This document shows positions 1 to 8,721 of a stretch of DNA of 64,000 bases, one piece after another. Position numbers and translations under genes: made by a program. The stretch's first letter is position 1. Each line of letters begins with the position of its first letter. The notes beneath the pieces were generated by a model, which searched no databases, had not been told where the DNA came from, and saw only the letters and a program-made list of their open reading frames with translations. The stretch is from NCBI RefSeq assembly GCF_000374465.1, contig NZ_KB894529.1:124001-188000 (forward strand), read 5' to 3'. The stretch comes from Ahrensia kielensis DSM 5890. GTDB lineage: Bacteria; Pseudomonadota; Alphaproteobacteria; Rhizobiales; Rhizobiaceae.

Positions 1-398
1 TCACCTGCGCGTTTTTGATCGCGGGCCTTAATTCGATTTTGCAACGGGGTAATGATTTCGTTTTCAATGCGTGCAGACCAAGTTTCGTCCAGTGCAAGCG
101 CATCGATTATTGCTGATAGTTTTGCTTTGGTGTGATCGCGGCCAAGCGCATAAGCATGCCCAACAAAACCGGATGCCAGTTTAACTGTTGCCCGCGTAAC
201 CGTCGCTTCACCAAAATTGAAGGCATCGCCGCCGCCGCCAATACGACCACGCACGCCGATAATGCCCGTTTGTGGAGAACGCGGCATCGTAAACTCAGGA
301 TCAACGCCCAGCGTTTTCCAAAATTCCACCAATGTGGCCGTGTCAGACATTGCCAAAACCGCCATACGATTGCGTCGACTGTCTTTTGTATCACTCAT
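1..398 (-). CDS. phnG: Phosphonate C-P lyase system protein PhnG (3' end cut by window)
   Basis: Subunit of the PhnGHIJ carbon-phosphorus lyase core complex, which releases phosphate from alkylphosphonates in the cytoplasm. The reading frame starts at an ATG at 398 (reverse strand, MSDTKDSRRNRMAVLAMSD) and stays open to base 1; 132 codons are visible and roughly 15-20 residues should be missing at the C-terminus. Seen: an N-terminal RxxRMAVLA stretch, a GVRGRIGGGGDAFNFGEATV segment and a GHAYALGRD motif, all typical of PhnG. It is divergent from phnF at 523 and shares a 124-bp intergenic region that holds a perfect palindrome. The remaining phn genes should lie to the left, outside the window. 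Family assignment is firm; function is from family knowledge. Confidence 0.9.
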   Translation of the reverse strand, partial: MSDTKDSRRNRMAVLAMSDTATLVEFWKTLGVDPEFTMPRSPQTGIIGVRGRIGGGGDAFNFGEATVTRATVKLASGFVGHAYALGRDHTKAKLSAIIDALALDETWSARIENEIITPLQNRIKARDQKRAG

Positions 399-416
399 AA
401 ATTGCCTCATTTAAAT

Positions 417-436
417 TTGTCTATTGTTATAGACAA
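417..436. promoter_or_regulatory. Perfect palindrome in phnG/phnF intergenic region, likely PhnF operator
   Basis: TTGTCTAT-tgtt-ATAGACAA is an exact 8+8 bp inverted repeat with a 4-bp spacer. It lies 18 bp upstream of the phnG start and 86 bp upstream of phnF. GntR/HutC regulators bind dyads of the GT..TA..AC type, so this is the natural candidate for autoregulation by PhnF and control of the phn genes. The site assignment is an inference from position and symmetry. Confidence 0.6.
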
Positions 437-522
437 CTAAACATGTGACAAGTGATTTATCGGGACTACATGACGACCATATGACACCATGATGAAATTG
501 CGCTGATGTTGAGGCAACGATT

Positions 523-1263
523 ATGAATGTAAAAGCACTCGAACGCCGCTCGGGTATTGCGATATGGCGGCAGATTGCTGATGAGCTGCGCAATGAGATT
601 GCGACAAATCTAGCTCTGAAAGATAACCGCCTGCCCTCAGAATTAACACTGGCAAAACGTTTTGATGTCAATCGTCATACGGTACGAGCTGCTTTAAATG
701 CACTGGCAAAAGAAGGCATCGTTGAAAGCCGCCAAGGGCAAGGCACTTTTGTGCGCCGCCAAAAGCGTATCAGTTATCCAATTGGCAAAAGAACACGGTT
801 TTCAGATGGCATTGGTAAGCAGGCACAGACAACACGCGGAAAGCTGCTGAACCTTTCGACTGAAATCGCAACGCCGGAAATCGCATCTGCACTCCAAATT
901 ACAGCAGGTTCAAATGTGATCTGTTTGGATGCTTTAAGCGAAGCTGATGGGATGCCCGTTTCCCGTTCAACCTCGTGGTTTTGTGCGCAGCGCTTTCCTG
1001 ATATTGGCGCAGCATATCAAACCACCGGCTCGATAACGAAGGCTCTGGCGCATTGCGGTGTTGATGACTATTTGCGCCAATCGACTGAAATTGAAGCCCA
1101 TCACGCCACGATGAAAGACACTGAATACTTGCAGCTTTCGCCGGGTGCTATTGTGCTTGTAACGCAAGCCATCAATTCAGATACAGATGGCAATCCTATT
1201 CAATACTCAAAAACACGCTTTGCAGCTGACCGCGTATCACTCATGATTGCCAATGAATTATAA
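523..1263 (+). CDS. phnF: GntR/HutC-family phosphonate regulator PhnF
   Basis: Transcriptional repressor of phosphonate-utilisation genes, 246 aa. Residues about 10-75 form a GntR winged helix (IWRQIADELRNEI, LPSELTLAKRFDVNRHTVR, GIVESRQGQGTFV), and residues about 95-240 a UTRA effector-binding domain ending in QYSKTRFAADRVSLMI. The protein length fits the family. The gene is divergent from phnG, the usual place for phnF, which is why this HutC-type regulator is called PhnF rather than HutC. The ATG at 523 is preceded by a weak GAGGCAACGATT purine stretch. The effector is not predictable from the sequence. Confidence 0.88.
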   Translation: MNVKALERRSGIAIWRQIADELRNEIATNLALKDNRLPSELTLAKRFDVNRHTVRAALNALAKEGIVESRQGQGTFVRRQKRISYPIGKRTRFSDGIGKQAQTTRGKLLNLSTEIATPEIASALQITAGSNVICLDALSEADGMPVSRSTSWFCAQRFPDIGAAYQTTGSITKALAHCGVDDYLRQSTEIEAHHATMKDTEYLQLSPGAIVLVTQAINSDTDGNPIQYSKTRFAADRVSLMIANEL

Positions 1264-1268
1264 AGCAG

Positions 1269-1300
1269 AACGCCCGCACCGGATAACCAGTACGGGCGTT
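1269..1300. terminator. Hairpin between convergent phnF and chemoreceptor gene
   Basis: AACGCCCG at 1269 pairs with CGGGCGTT ending at 1300. The inner CACCGG/CCAGTA arms extend the stem to about 14 bp with two mismatches around an ATAA loop. It lies between two genes that converge, so it could stop transcription from both sides. There is no clear T-tract, which lowers confidence. Confidence 0.55.
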
Positions 1301-1321
1301 AAATTTCAAAGTGAAACTTGT

Positions 1322-3175
1322 TTAAGCGGCGCGTTGATGTGTTCCGAGCGCGCCGTTTTCAACAAGCTTGAACTGCGCGATCAGATCAGCCAGTTTTTCT
1401 GATCCCGATGCAAGGGTGTGCATCACGGCAGTTGCTTCCTCTACCATTGCGGCATTCTGCTGGGTCACGCTATCCATTTGCGTCATCGCGGTGTTGATCT
1501 CACCCAAACCAATGGTTTGCTCGCGTGATGATGATGCAATGGAATGCATCTGATCATTGATATTATGAACATGATCGGAGATGCCTTTGAGCGCTTCGCC
1601 AGTCTCATTCACAAGACGAACGCCACCTTCAACTTCTTCACCTGATTTTGTGATCAGTGCTTTAATGTCTTTGGCAGCTGTTGCTGAACGTTGTGCAAGT
1701 TCTCGAACTTCCTGCGCAACAACGGCAAAGCCTTTGCCCGCCTCTCCTGCACGCGCAGCTTCGACGCCAGCGTTAAGCGCAAGAAGATTGGTCTGGAAGG
1801 CAATCTCATCGATAACATTGATGATTTTTGAAATTTCGCCGGAAGCCGTTTTAATCCGCGACATAGCATCGACAGCATTGGCGACAACTTTACGTGAATT
1901 GATCGTACTGCCTTCGGCCTCAGTCGCCATTTTGGACGCTTCTTCCGCACGCTCAGACGCATTGCGCACTGTTGCTGTAATTTCTTCCAGCGCAGCTGAT
2001 GTCTGCTCCAAAGACGATGCTTGGTGTTCGGTACGGCGTGCTAGATCATCCGTAGAGGTACGCATTTCTTCGGTGCTTGATTTAATTTCGAAAGCTTCAT
2101 TGCGCAGCTCTGTCATCGTTGCTGACATACGCTGTACAGCTTGATTGAAATCTATACGCAATTTCTCGAGACCTTCATTAAATGGCCCAGCAATATTGAC
2201 GGACAAATCACCTTGGCTAAGACGGCTAAGAGCGGCCCCAATTTCTTCAACGGCTACTTTAATTTCGCCTTCTTGTTTCAATTTAGCCGTTTCGTTTTGT
2301 TGGCGCTCATTATCCGTCGCCATACGCGCTTCTGTCGATTGTTGCTCAATTGCTTGTTTTTCAATCGCGCTTTGACGGAACACTTCCAGTGATTGGGCAA
2401 GCCCGCCTAATTCGTTTCGGTTTTCAAGATATGGAATTTCCGCATCAAAATCACCTTCAGCAAGCTTACGTGCTGTATTTGCAAGCTGAGGAATTGGACC
2501 AAGTATCGCAGAAGAAAACAATGCCATAATGACAGCTGCAATACCGAGTACGATAATTGCACTTATGCCGACGGTCCAAACCATATCAATGGCCTGAGCA
2601 TTGATGACCTCGGAACGAACACCAGCATAAATAATACCGATTGTTTTATTGTCAGGCGAGAAAATCGGCTGATAGATCGTGTAATATGGTGTGCCCAGAA
2701 TAACAGCTTCACCTCGGAACGTATCACCTTTTGTGAGCACAGGATAAACAGCGCCGTTTTGCCCAAGCTGTGTTCCAACAGCGCGATTTCCATCGGGCTT
2801 GATGATATTTGTTGTGCGGCGCCAGAAATCTTTTGTTTCTTCATCCCAAGCAAAGATCGTTGCTGTCTCACCAGTCATCCGGCCAACAGTATCGATCATG
2901 TCGTGAGAAGAAAACTCTTCGGGAATAGCCTCCATCACAATACGTTCAACATTGCCAGACTTGCCCCAAGTGACTTGCGTGCCTGGAATATCGCGCTCGG
3001 CAATAGTGGCCAAAGTACGCAAACTTGCGTTTTGGCTGGCGACAGCCTGCTCTTGAATTCGACCAGAAATGTTAAGCGAGATAGCAATGGAAACAGCTAC
3101 AAGTGACAGGAGCAATGTGCCGACCGCGATTGCCGTTACAGTCCTAACGAGACCAAAACGAGATAGTAAGTTCAT
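1322..3175 (-). CDS. Methyl-accepting chemotaxis protein with periplasmic Cache domain
   Basis: Inner-membrane chemoreceptor, 617 aa. The order is: a transmembrane helix (about residues 12-34), a periplasmic Cache_3/Cache_2-type sensor (about 40-195, with [15 protein letters not shown] and [11 protein letters not shown]), a second membrane helix (about 200-225), HAMP (about 225-275) and a long cytoplasmic coiled coil. The signalling hairpin tip, [20 protein letters not shown], is intact. No CheR/CheB-binding C-terminal pentapeptide is seen; the protein ends GTHQRAA. The ATG at 3175 was chosen; an in-frame GTG sits 12 bases upstream at 3187. No che genes are nearby, so it must act with an array encoded elsewhere. 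The ligand is unknown; Cache domains usually bind small organic molecules. Confidence 0.92.
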   Translation of the reverse strand: MNLLSRFGLVRTVTAIAVGTLLLSLVAVSIAISLNISGRIQEQAVASQNASLRTLATIAERDIPGTQVTWGKSGNVERIVMEAIPEEFSSHDMIDTVGRMTGETATIFAWDEETKDFWRRTTNIIKPDGNRAVGTQLGQNGAVYPVLTKGDTFRGEAVILGTPYYTIYQPIFSPDNKTIGIIYAGVRSEVINAQAIDMVWTVGISAIIVLGIAAVIMALFSSAILGPIPQLANTARKLAEGDFDAEIPYLENRNELGGLAQSLEVFRQSAIEKQAIEQQSTEARMATDNERQQNETAKLKQEGEIKVAVEEIGAALSRLSQGDLSVNIAGPFNEGLEKLRIDFNQAVQRMSATMTELRNEAFEIKSSTEEMRTSTDDLARRTEHQASSLEQTSAALEEITATVRNASERAEEASKMATEAEGSTINSRKVVANAVDAMSRIKTASGEISKIINVIDEIAFQTNLLALNAGVEAARAGEAGKGFAVVAQEVRELAQRSATAAKDIKALITKSGEEVEGGVRLVNETGEALKGISDHVHNINDQMHSIASSSREQTIGLGEINTAMTQMDSVTQQNAAMVEEATAVMHTLASGSEKLADLIAQFKLVENGALGTHQRAA

Positions 3176-3184
3176 GGTGATATC

Positions 3185-3201
3185 CACAATTGATAATTGT
3201 G
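3185..3201. promoter_or_regulatory. 7-bp inverted repeat directly upstream of the chemoreceptor start
   Basis: CACAATT-GAT-AATTGTG is an exact dyad that begins 10 bases upstream of the chosen ATG and overlaps the alternative GTG start. It could be an operator or an mRNA hairpin that hides the start region. Only position and symmetry support this. Confidence 0.3.
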
Positions 3202-3418
3202 ATGATATTCGGCAAATTATGATTAAAATTATGTTACTAAAACGCTGAAAAACCTACAATCTTAATCATTTCGGCACAAAAGAGCCCTTATGCGCTCAAT
3301 AACGTACAAACCAAAGCCTATGGTTGGCAATAACCAACTCACTCCTACCCGATTGCTCTAACTACGGAACTTTAATGTCCGGCCTCCGTTTGTTCATTAG
3401 CTACAAAAGGAAGAGTAA

Positions 3419-4084
3419 ATGTCTCACACAATCAACATACTTAGCATTGAACCTTTGACAGGTGACGTCATGCGCTACCGAACATCAAAACCGGCTGGTT
3501 ATGATTTTACGCCCGGACAAGCGACCGAAGTTGCAATTGATAAGGATAATTGGCGAGACAAAAAGCGTCCCTTCACTTTCACATCGTTGCCAGATGAAGA
3601 CACGTTAGAATTTACGATCAAAAGTTACCGCGACCATGAAGGTGTAACTAATGAATTACAATCGCTTATAACGGGCGATAGCCTTATCATCGAAGACCCT
3701 TGGGGCACGATACAGTTCAAAGGCAAAGGCACTTTCGTTGCTGGCGGCGCAGGCATTACGCCTTTCTTGGCAATATTTAGAGATTTGGAGAAACGCGGCG
3801 AATTGCGGGGCAACAGTTTAATATTCGGGAACAAGACACGCGATGACATTATTGCGCAGGACCTGCTGAGCACGATGCCCGAACTTAAGATCATGCATGT
3901 TCTGAGCGATGAGGACACAGAAGGCTATGCCCATGGCTTTATTGATAAAGAAATTTTATCAGCAAATCTCATCAATATCTCGGGTAATATCTATGTCTGT
4001 GGACCGCCGCCAATGATGGATAGCGTGATGGATAACTTAAAAGAACTGGGTGCATCCGCCGAAGCTTTGACATTTGAGAAGTAG
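3419..4084 (+). CDS. FAD/NAD(P)-binding oxidoreductase, ferredoxin-NADP reductase-like
   Basis: Single-chain flavin reductase of the FNR superfamily, 221 aa, moving electrons between NAD(P)H and an unknown acceptor. The FAD-binding beta barrel covers about residues 1-100 with KRPFTFTSLP at 49-58. The NAD(P) domain follows with GGAGITPFLAIF at about 109 and CGPPPMM near 194. There is no iron-sulphur or globin domain fused to it, so the partner must be a separate protein. A good Shine-Dalgarno (AAAGGAAGAG) precedes the ATG. It stands alone between the chemoreceptor (divergent) and sqdB. It may belong to the stand-alone reductase family that serves ferredoxins or flavodoxins; a precise role cannot be given. 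Confidence 0.8.
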   Translation: MSHTINILSIEPLTGDVMRYRTSKPAGYDFTPGQATEVAIDKDNWRDKKRPFTFTSLPDEDTLEFTIKSYRDHEGVTNELQSLITGDSLIIEDPWGTIQFKGKGTFVAGGAGITPFLAIFRDLEKRGELRGNSLIFGNKTRDDIIAQDLLSTMPELKIMHVLSDEDTEGYAHGFIDKEILSANLINISGNIYVCGPPPMMDSVMDNLKELGASAEALTFEK

Positions 4085-4145
4085 CGCACCTCAAACAATA
4101 TAATGTTGTTCCGTAAACTCATTTCCTGTGAACAATGCTAGATAT

Positions 4146-4167
4146 AAGGCCGAAGGTAAACGGCCTT
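4146..4167 (+). terminator. Possible terminator hairpin after the FNR-like gene
   Basis: AAGGCCG-(8 nt)-CGGCCTT is a perfect 7-bp stem, 61 bases after the stop codon at 4084. A TTTTT run follows about 12 bases later rather than immediately, so this is a weak or Rho-independent-like terminator candidate. Confidence 0.4.
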
Positions 4168-4239
4168 GTATTACAATACTTTTTATTGTCACAAATCCAC
4201 GTTATAGGCCTCTAAACTAAAATATAGGAGCGAATGGGA

Positions 4240-5460
4240 ATGAAAATAGCTATCCTCGGTGGAGACGGCTTTGTTGGCTGGCCAACATCTTTGCATCTTT
4301 CAGATCAGGGCCATGAGATCCACATCATCGATAACTTATCTCGTCGCTGGATCGACACAGAACTTGGTGTTCAGTCCCTGACACCCATGGACTCCATTCA
4401 AGAGCGTACACGCATTTGGCATCAAGAGACTGGTAAGCGCATTTACTTCCATCTCATTGATTTGGCCAAAGACTATGATGTGCTCAAAAACTGGCTTGCT
4501 GAGCACCGCCCTGACGCTATCGTTCATTTTGCAGAACAGCGTGCAGCGCCGTACTCCATGAAATCTGATCGCCATAAGAATTATACGGTCAACAATAATG
4601 TTAGCGCGACGCATAACCTTCTAAACGCAATGGTCGAAATTGGTCTTGATGCGCATTTGGTGCATTTGGGCACGATGGGTGTTTATGGCTACTCAACAGT
4701 CGGCGCTGCTATTCCAGAGGGTTATTTGCCGGTCGGCATCGAAACTATGGACGGAAATACAGTAAACCAAGAAATTCTGTATCCTGCCAATCCTGGCTCG
4801 ATCTACCATATGACCAAATGTCTTGATCAGTTGCTTTTCCAGTTTTACGCGAAAAACGATCAGCTGCGCATTACCGATCTGCATCAGGGTATTGTTTGGG
4901 GTACGCATACCGAGCAAACACGCCGTCATGAACAGCTTATCAACCGCTTTGATTATGATGGCGATTACGGCACCGTTTTAAACCGCTTCCTCATTCAGTC
5001 AGCCATTGGCTATCCATTGACTGTGCATGGCACTGGCGGGCAAACACGCGCTTTCATTCATATTCAGGATTCTGTACGCTGTATTGAACTTGCGTTGGCA
5101 GATGCACCTGCAACTGGTGACCGTGTGAAGATTTTCAATCAGGTTACTGAAACGCACCGTGTGCGTGATCTTGCACAGCTAATCACAAAGCTGACAGGCG
5201 GCGAGATTGTAAACCTTCCAAACCCACGCAAAGAAGCAGCCGAGAACGATCTGGTTGTTGATAAAGAACAATTTATCAAACTTGGCCTTAAACCAATCAC
5301 ATTGGCCGAAGGTCTTTTGGAAGAAGTCATCGAAGTCGCTAAAAAATACGCTTACCGCGTAGACCGCAGCCGTGTGCCTGCATCCTCTGCATGGACCAAG
5401 AAAATTGCTGAAACGGTTGATACAGACCCTGAAAAGAAGCGGTTAAAAGCTGTCTCTTAA
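4240..5460 (+). CDS. sqdB: UDP-sulfoquinovose synthase SqdB
   Basis: Makes UDP-sulfoquinovose from UDP-glucose and sulfite, the head-group donor of the sulfolipid SQDG. The protein has 406 aa and is an extended short-chain dehydrogenase. Seen: the Rossmann motif GGDGFVGWP at residues 7-15, an HFAEQRAAPYSM segment characteristic of SqdB, and the catalytic set T (LGTMGVYGYS, about 145) and YHMTK (about 189-193). The ATG at 4240 was preferred over the one at 4234 because the AGGAG Shine-Dalgarno ends at 4230 and gives nine bases of spacing. First gene of sqdB-sqdD-sqdC; the next gene starts one base after its stop. Function is secure from motifs and from the operon. Confidence 0.95.
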   Translation: MKIAILGGDGFVGWPTSLHLSDQGHEIHIIDNLSRRWIDTELGVQSLTPMDSIQERTRIWHQETGKRIYFHLIDLAKDYDVLKNWLAEHRPDAIVHFAEQRAAPYSMKSDRHKNYTVNNNVSATHNLLNAMVEIGLDAHLVHLGTMGVYGYSTVGAAIPEGYLPVGIETMDGNTVNQEILYPANPGSIYHMTKCLDQLLFQFYAKNDQLRITDLHQGIVWGTHTEQTRRHEQLINRFDYDGDYGTVLNRFLIQSAIGYPLTVHGTGGQTRAFIHIQDSVRCIELALADAPATGDRVKIFNQVTETHRVRDLAQLITKLTGGEIVNLPNPRKEAAENDLVVDKEQFIKLGLKPITLAEGLLEEVIEVAKKYAYRVDRSRVPASSAWTKKIAETVDTDPEKKRLKAVS

Positions 5461-5461
5461 C

Positions 5462-6277
5462 ATGACTGAAAATGCCTTTGTGACGCTCGTCACCAATGAT
5501 GATTATGCAATGGCCGCATGTGCACTCGTGCGGTCACTTGTGTTGACCAAAACGAATGCAGACATTGTTGTCATGCACACAAAGGCAGTCAGTGAGACAT
5601 CGCTTCTGCCTCTTCGTGATCTTGGTGCCAAGCTTGAAGCGGTGGAACATTTACCGTGTTCTCCCGCTTTCAATGAACGCCACCGCAAGAAAAACATTCA
5701 TGAAAATGCGCCCTTTTTAAAAGGCGATAAACCGCTTTTTCACACGCCATTAGACAATTTTGTAAAACTGCGTTTATGGCAGCTTGAACGCTATAAAACG
5801 ATTGTCTTCATTGATGCGGATGCCTTGATTATACGCAATATCGACAAGCTGTTTGACTATCCTGAATTTTCGGCCGCACCCAATGTCTATGAATCAGTTG
5901 CAGATTTTCACCGGCTTAACTCTGGCGTTTTTGTCGCAAAGCCATCGCAGGCAACTTTCGATAGCATGATGACTGTCCTCGACGCGCCAGATGCTTATTG
6001 GCGCCGCACAGACCAGACATTTTTGGGAACCTATTTTAGCGACTGGCATGGACTGCCAGTGTTCTACAATATGCTGCAATATGTCTGGTTTAACCTACCC
6101 GAATTATGGGATTGGAAGTCGGTTCATATTGTTCATTACCAATATGAAAAGCCGTGGGAGAAAAATCACGGCAAGGCAGATAAACTCAAGCCTCTGATTG
6201 ATTTGTGGCAAGTTTATTATGAAGGTAAAAACTTGCCTGATATTGATACGCTAGCAAACCCGTCAGATATAAAATGA
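5462..6277 (+). CDS. sqdD: Glycosyltransferase SqdD, glycogenin-like (GT8)
   Basis: Cytoplasmic glycosyltransferase of the GT8 family, 271 aa, in the sulfolipid operon. The metal-binding DxD lies in FIDADALIIRN (D118, D120), and LNSGVFVAKPS and HYQYEKPWEKNHGK are typical acceptor-side motifs. In bacteria with sqdBDC, SqdD is needed for the last steps of SQDG formation, probably transfer of sulfoquinovose to diacylglycerol or an intermediate. This rests on knowledge of the sqd cluster, not on sequence alone. Its start is one base after sqdB and its stop overlaps the sqdC start (ATGATG), which suggests co-translation. Confidence 0.9.
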   Translation: MTENAFVTLVTNDDYAMAACALVRSLVLTKTNADIVVMHTKAVSETSLLPLRDLGAKLEAVEHLPCSPAFNERHRKKNIHENAPFLKGDKPLFHTPLDNFVKLRLWQLERYKTIVFIDADALIIRNIDKLFDYPEFSAAPNVYESVADFHRLNSGVFVAKPSQATFDSMMTVLDAPDAYWRRTDQTFLGTYFSDWHGLPVFYNMLQYVWFNLPELWDWKSVHIVHYQYEKPWEKNHGKADKLKPLIDLWQVYYEGKNLPDIDTLANPSDIK

Positions 6278-7182
6278 TGCGTGTCGCAGTCACCGGAGCG
6301 ACCGGATATGTCGGGCATTTCATCGTCAACAATCTACTGTCTGATAGACACCATGTGATCGCTTTGGGCCGCAAAGCGCTCGATTTTGATATATTCAACA
6401 GCAATGTAGAATTCAGACAATTTTCACTCGATGATCAAGCGCTATCAAGCGCGCTATTCAACGGCATTGATGCTCTCGTTCATGCTGCTTTTCACCACGA
6501 GGCTGGTAAATATCGCGGCGGTGAAGGCAATGATCCTGATGGTTTTATCAAGCGAAATGTGGATGGCACGAACGCACTTTTTGAGACTGCAAAAAATGCA
6601 GGCGTGAAACGTGTTATTTTTCTTTCCAGCCGCGCTATTTATGGAACTCAGGAGCCTGGATTAACGCTTATGGAAGACACTCCGCCCAAGCCAGATACAC
6701 TTTACGGGCAGGTTAAACTTGAAACTGAAAATGCTTTAGCCGCACTTTCCAGCGATGATTTTTTGCCCATCTCGCTTCGTGCGACCGGTATTTATGGCTC
6801 ACCTTCAAAGCGTTATGAACACAAGTGGTCTGAGCTTTTTAAGCAATATTCAAACGGGACAAAAATCACGCCCCGTATCGGCACTGAGGTTCACGGCGAT
6901 GATCTAGCAGCGGCAGTAAACCTTTTGCTCCATTTAGATGCAAATCAACTGCACATCGATGACGCTCACAAGTCAGCTGTCTTCAATGTATCCGATATTC
7001 TTCTCGATCGGCATGAACTCTTGAAGGCATATGGGAATCTTATCGGCAAAGCTCATCTACCTCTGCCGAATAAATCAGATGCTAGCGCGTATAATCAAAT
7101 GGATTGTACACGTTTACGCAGCCTTGGCTGGCAACCCCGTGAGAAACTAGATCTATCGGGTTTAACGCACGAAATCGATTGA
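6274..7182 (+). CDS. sqdC: SqdC-type NAD(P)-dependent epimerase/reductase
   Basis: Extended SDR protein, 302 aa, third gene of the sulfolipid operon. The cofactor motif is VTGATGYVGHF (residues 6-16). The active site shows SSRAIYG (about 118-124) and YGQVK with Tyr144 and Lys148. SqdC of sqdBDC operons is required for normal SQDG accumulation, but its reaction is poorly defined. Translation is coupled to sqdD through a four-base ATGA overlap; the ORF begins MM, and either Met may be used. The gene converges on chrA with 47 bp between the stops and no clear hairpin there. Confidence 0.85.
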   Translation: MMRVAVTGATGYVGHFIVNNLLSDRHHVIALGRKALDFDIFNSNVEFRQFSLDDQALSSALFNGIDALVHAAFHHEAGKYRGGEGNDPDGFIKRNVDGTNALFETAKNAGVKRVIFLSSRAIYGTQEPGLTLMEDTPPKPDTLYGQVKLETENALAALSSDDFLPISLRATGIYGSPSKRYEHKWSELFKQYSNGTKITPRIGTEVHGDDLAAAVNLLLHLDANQLHIDDAHKSAVFNVSDILLDRHELLKAYGNLIGKAHLPLPNKSDASAYNQMDCTRLRSLGWQPREKLDLSGLTHEID

Positions 7183-7229
7183 ACATTCAGTTCTACTTAT
7201 AGCACTTAGTGAATTCGTTTCAGCGCAAT

Positions 7230-8522
7230 TTAAGACAATAGGATTTTCCCAACAGCTCCCAATAGAGCCGTGATTGCAAGAATTTTAAACATATCAAAAC
7301 GCCAGCGAAACGCGAGACATGCGCTCAACACAAACAATCCTACAGCCAACCATTCTATTGATGCAAAGTCAGGTTTCCAAAGCGTTATCCAGCCGAACTG
7401 CTCTTTTGTGACTTTTGAGAAAAGCACATGCAAGGCGAACCAGATAGACAGGTTAAGAATAACGCCGACGACAGCGGCAGTAATCGCCTGCAACGCACCG
7501 CGCAGTCGAGGTTGGTCAGCAATCCATTCGATATAAGGTGCACCTGCAAATATCCATAAAAAGCAGGGTACGAAAGTAACCCATAAAGTCAGTAATGCGG
7601 CGGCGAGCGCCATCATTAATCCGGCTTCCTTATAGCCAGCCAGAAACGCAACAAATTGCGTCACGAGAATGAGTGGACCCGGTGTTGTTTCTGCCAAGCC
7701 CAGCGCATCGATCATCTCGCCAGCTGTCAGCCAGCCAAATTGCACGACAACATCCTGCGCCATATAGGCCAACACCGCATAAGCACCGCCGAATGTCACA
7801 ACGGCCAGTGTTGAAAAGAAACGCCCAATATCAACCAGCAATTCAGGCGCACCCAGCCAAGCCAAAATAAGCAATGGTAAAAGCCATATCACCAACCAGA
7901 TGATAATGGTCTGCAAGGTTTGTCTGAGCGAAATATGCGCCATTGACAATGTTTCATCGGGCACTTGCTGTGTACTTAACAGCCAGCCGGTAAAACCTGC
8001 AGCCAGCACGATGAGTGGAAAGGGAATAGACAAAAAGAAAATGCCAATAAAGGCCAAGCCTGCCACGACCCAGTGCATGTTTTGCGTGAGTGCTTTTTTC
8101 GCGACCCTAAACAAGGCTTGCACCACGATAACAAGCACTGCAGCTTTGATGCCGTAAAACAGCGCAGCCACAAGCGACACATTGCCATAGACGCTATATA
8201 TCCATGCAAGCGCCATAATTATTGCGGCGCCGGGTACGACAAACAGAAGACCTGCGATCAACCCGCCTAATACACCATGAAGGCGCCAACCAGCATATGT
8301 GGCTATTTGCGTGGCTTCTGGCCCCGGCAGCAACATGCAAAAACTCAAGGCATTCAAAAATTGATGTTCAGTTAGCCACTGATTTTCATCGACGACCTCT
8401 TTATGTATGAGCGCGATTTGAGCGGCAGGGCCGCCAAATGATAGAATGCCAATTTTCCACCATATGCGTGCTGCCTGCCCCAGCGTTGGGCCTTTAAGTT
8501 CGATGTCATTTGAAATTGTCAC
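7230..8522 (-). CDS. chrA: Chromate transporter ChrA (two-domain, long-chain form)
   Basis: Inner-membrane protein, 430 aa, with about ten to twelve hydrophobic segments and two homologous CHR domains, as in long-chain ChrA. The first domain carries FGGPAAQIALIHKEVV and LLPGPEATQIATYAGW, the second FGGAYAVLAYMAQDVV and ETTPGPLILVTQFVAF. The paired FGG(A/P) and PGP motifs are diagnostic. ChrA exports chromate by proton antiport in characterised members, but many chromosomal copies have no proven role in resistance. No chrB regulator is beside it. It is divergent from the GntR gene at 8722 across a 199-bp region. Confidence 0.9.
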   Translation of the reverse strand: MTISNDIELKGPTLGQAARIWWKIGILSFGGPAAQIALIHKEVVDENQWLTEHQFLNALSFCMLLPGPEATQIATYAGWRLHGVLGGLIAGLLFVVPGAAIIMALAWIYSVYGNVSLVAALFYGIKAAVLVIVVQALFRVAKKALTQNMHWVVAGLAFIGIFFLSIPFPLIVLAAGFTGWLLSTQQVPDETLSMAHISLRQTLQTIIIWLVIWLLPLLILAWLGAPELLVDIGRFFSTLAVVTFGGAYAVLAYMAQDVVVQFGWLTAGEMIDALGLAETTPGPLILVTQFVAFLAGYKEAGLMMALAAALLTLWVTFVPCFLWIFAGAPYIEWIADQPRLRGALQAITAAVVGVILNLSIWFALHVLFSKVTKEQFGWITLWKPDFASIEWLAVGLFVLSACLAFRWRFDMFKILAITALLGAVGKILLS

Positions 8523-8663
8523 TTGAAGGCCTTTTGCATTGAGATCGGCAAATCACTCGCGGGTTTATCGCGACAGCATATGTAGAACAAATGACAACAT
8601 AAAAACCAGAATTTATTCAGATGTTTAAAAAGGCTGCACTATCTTTCATGTCGCCTTGTGTTC

Positions 8664-8677
8664 ATGTATACTAGACA
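8664..8677. promoter_or_regulatory. Candidate operator for the uronate GntR regulator
   Basis: ATGTATACTAGACA contains the dyad GTATAC at 8666-8671. It lies about 45 bases upstream of the GntR gene and in the region shared with chrA. ExuR/UxuR-type FCD regulators often bind GTATAC-centred sites. This is the only such site seen in the region and remains a guess. Confidence 0.3.
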
Positions 8678-8721
8678 GTGAGATACACCATAACGACCAA
8701 TAAACCCATTGAACCAACCGA

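Noticed and set aside
1581-2144. 187-codon open frame opposite the chemoreceptor
   Set aside because: Antisense to the conserved signalling domain; Ser/Ala-rich translation with no family resemblance.
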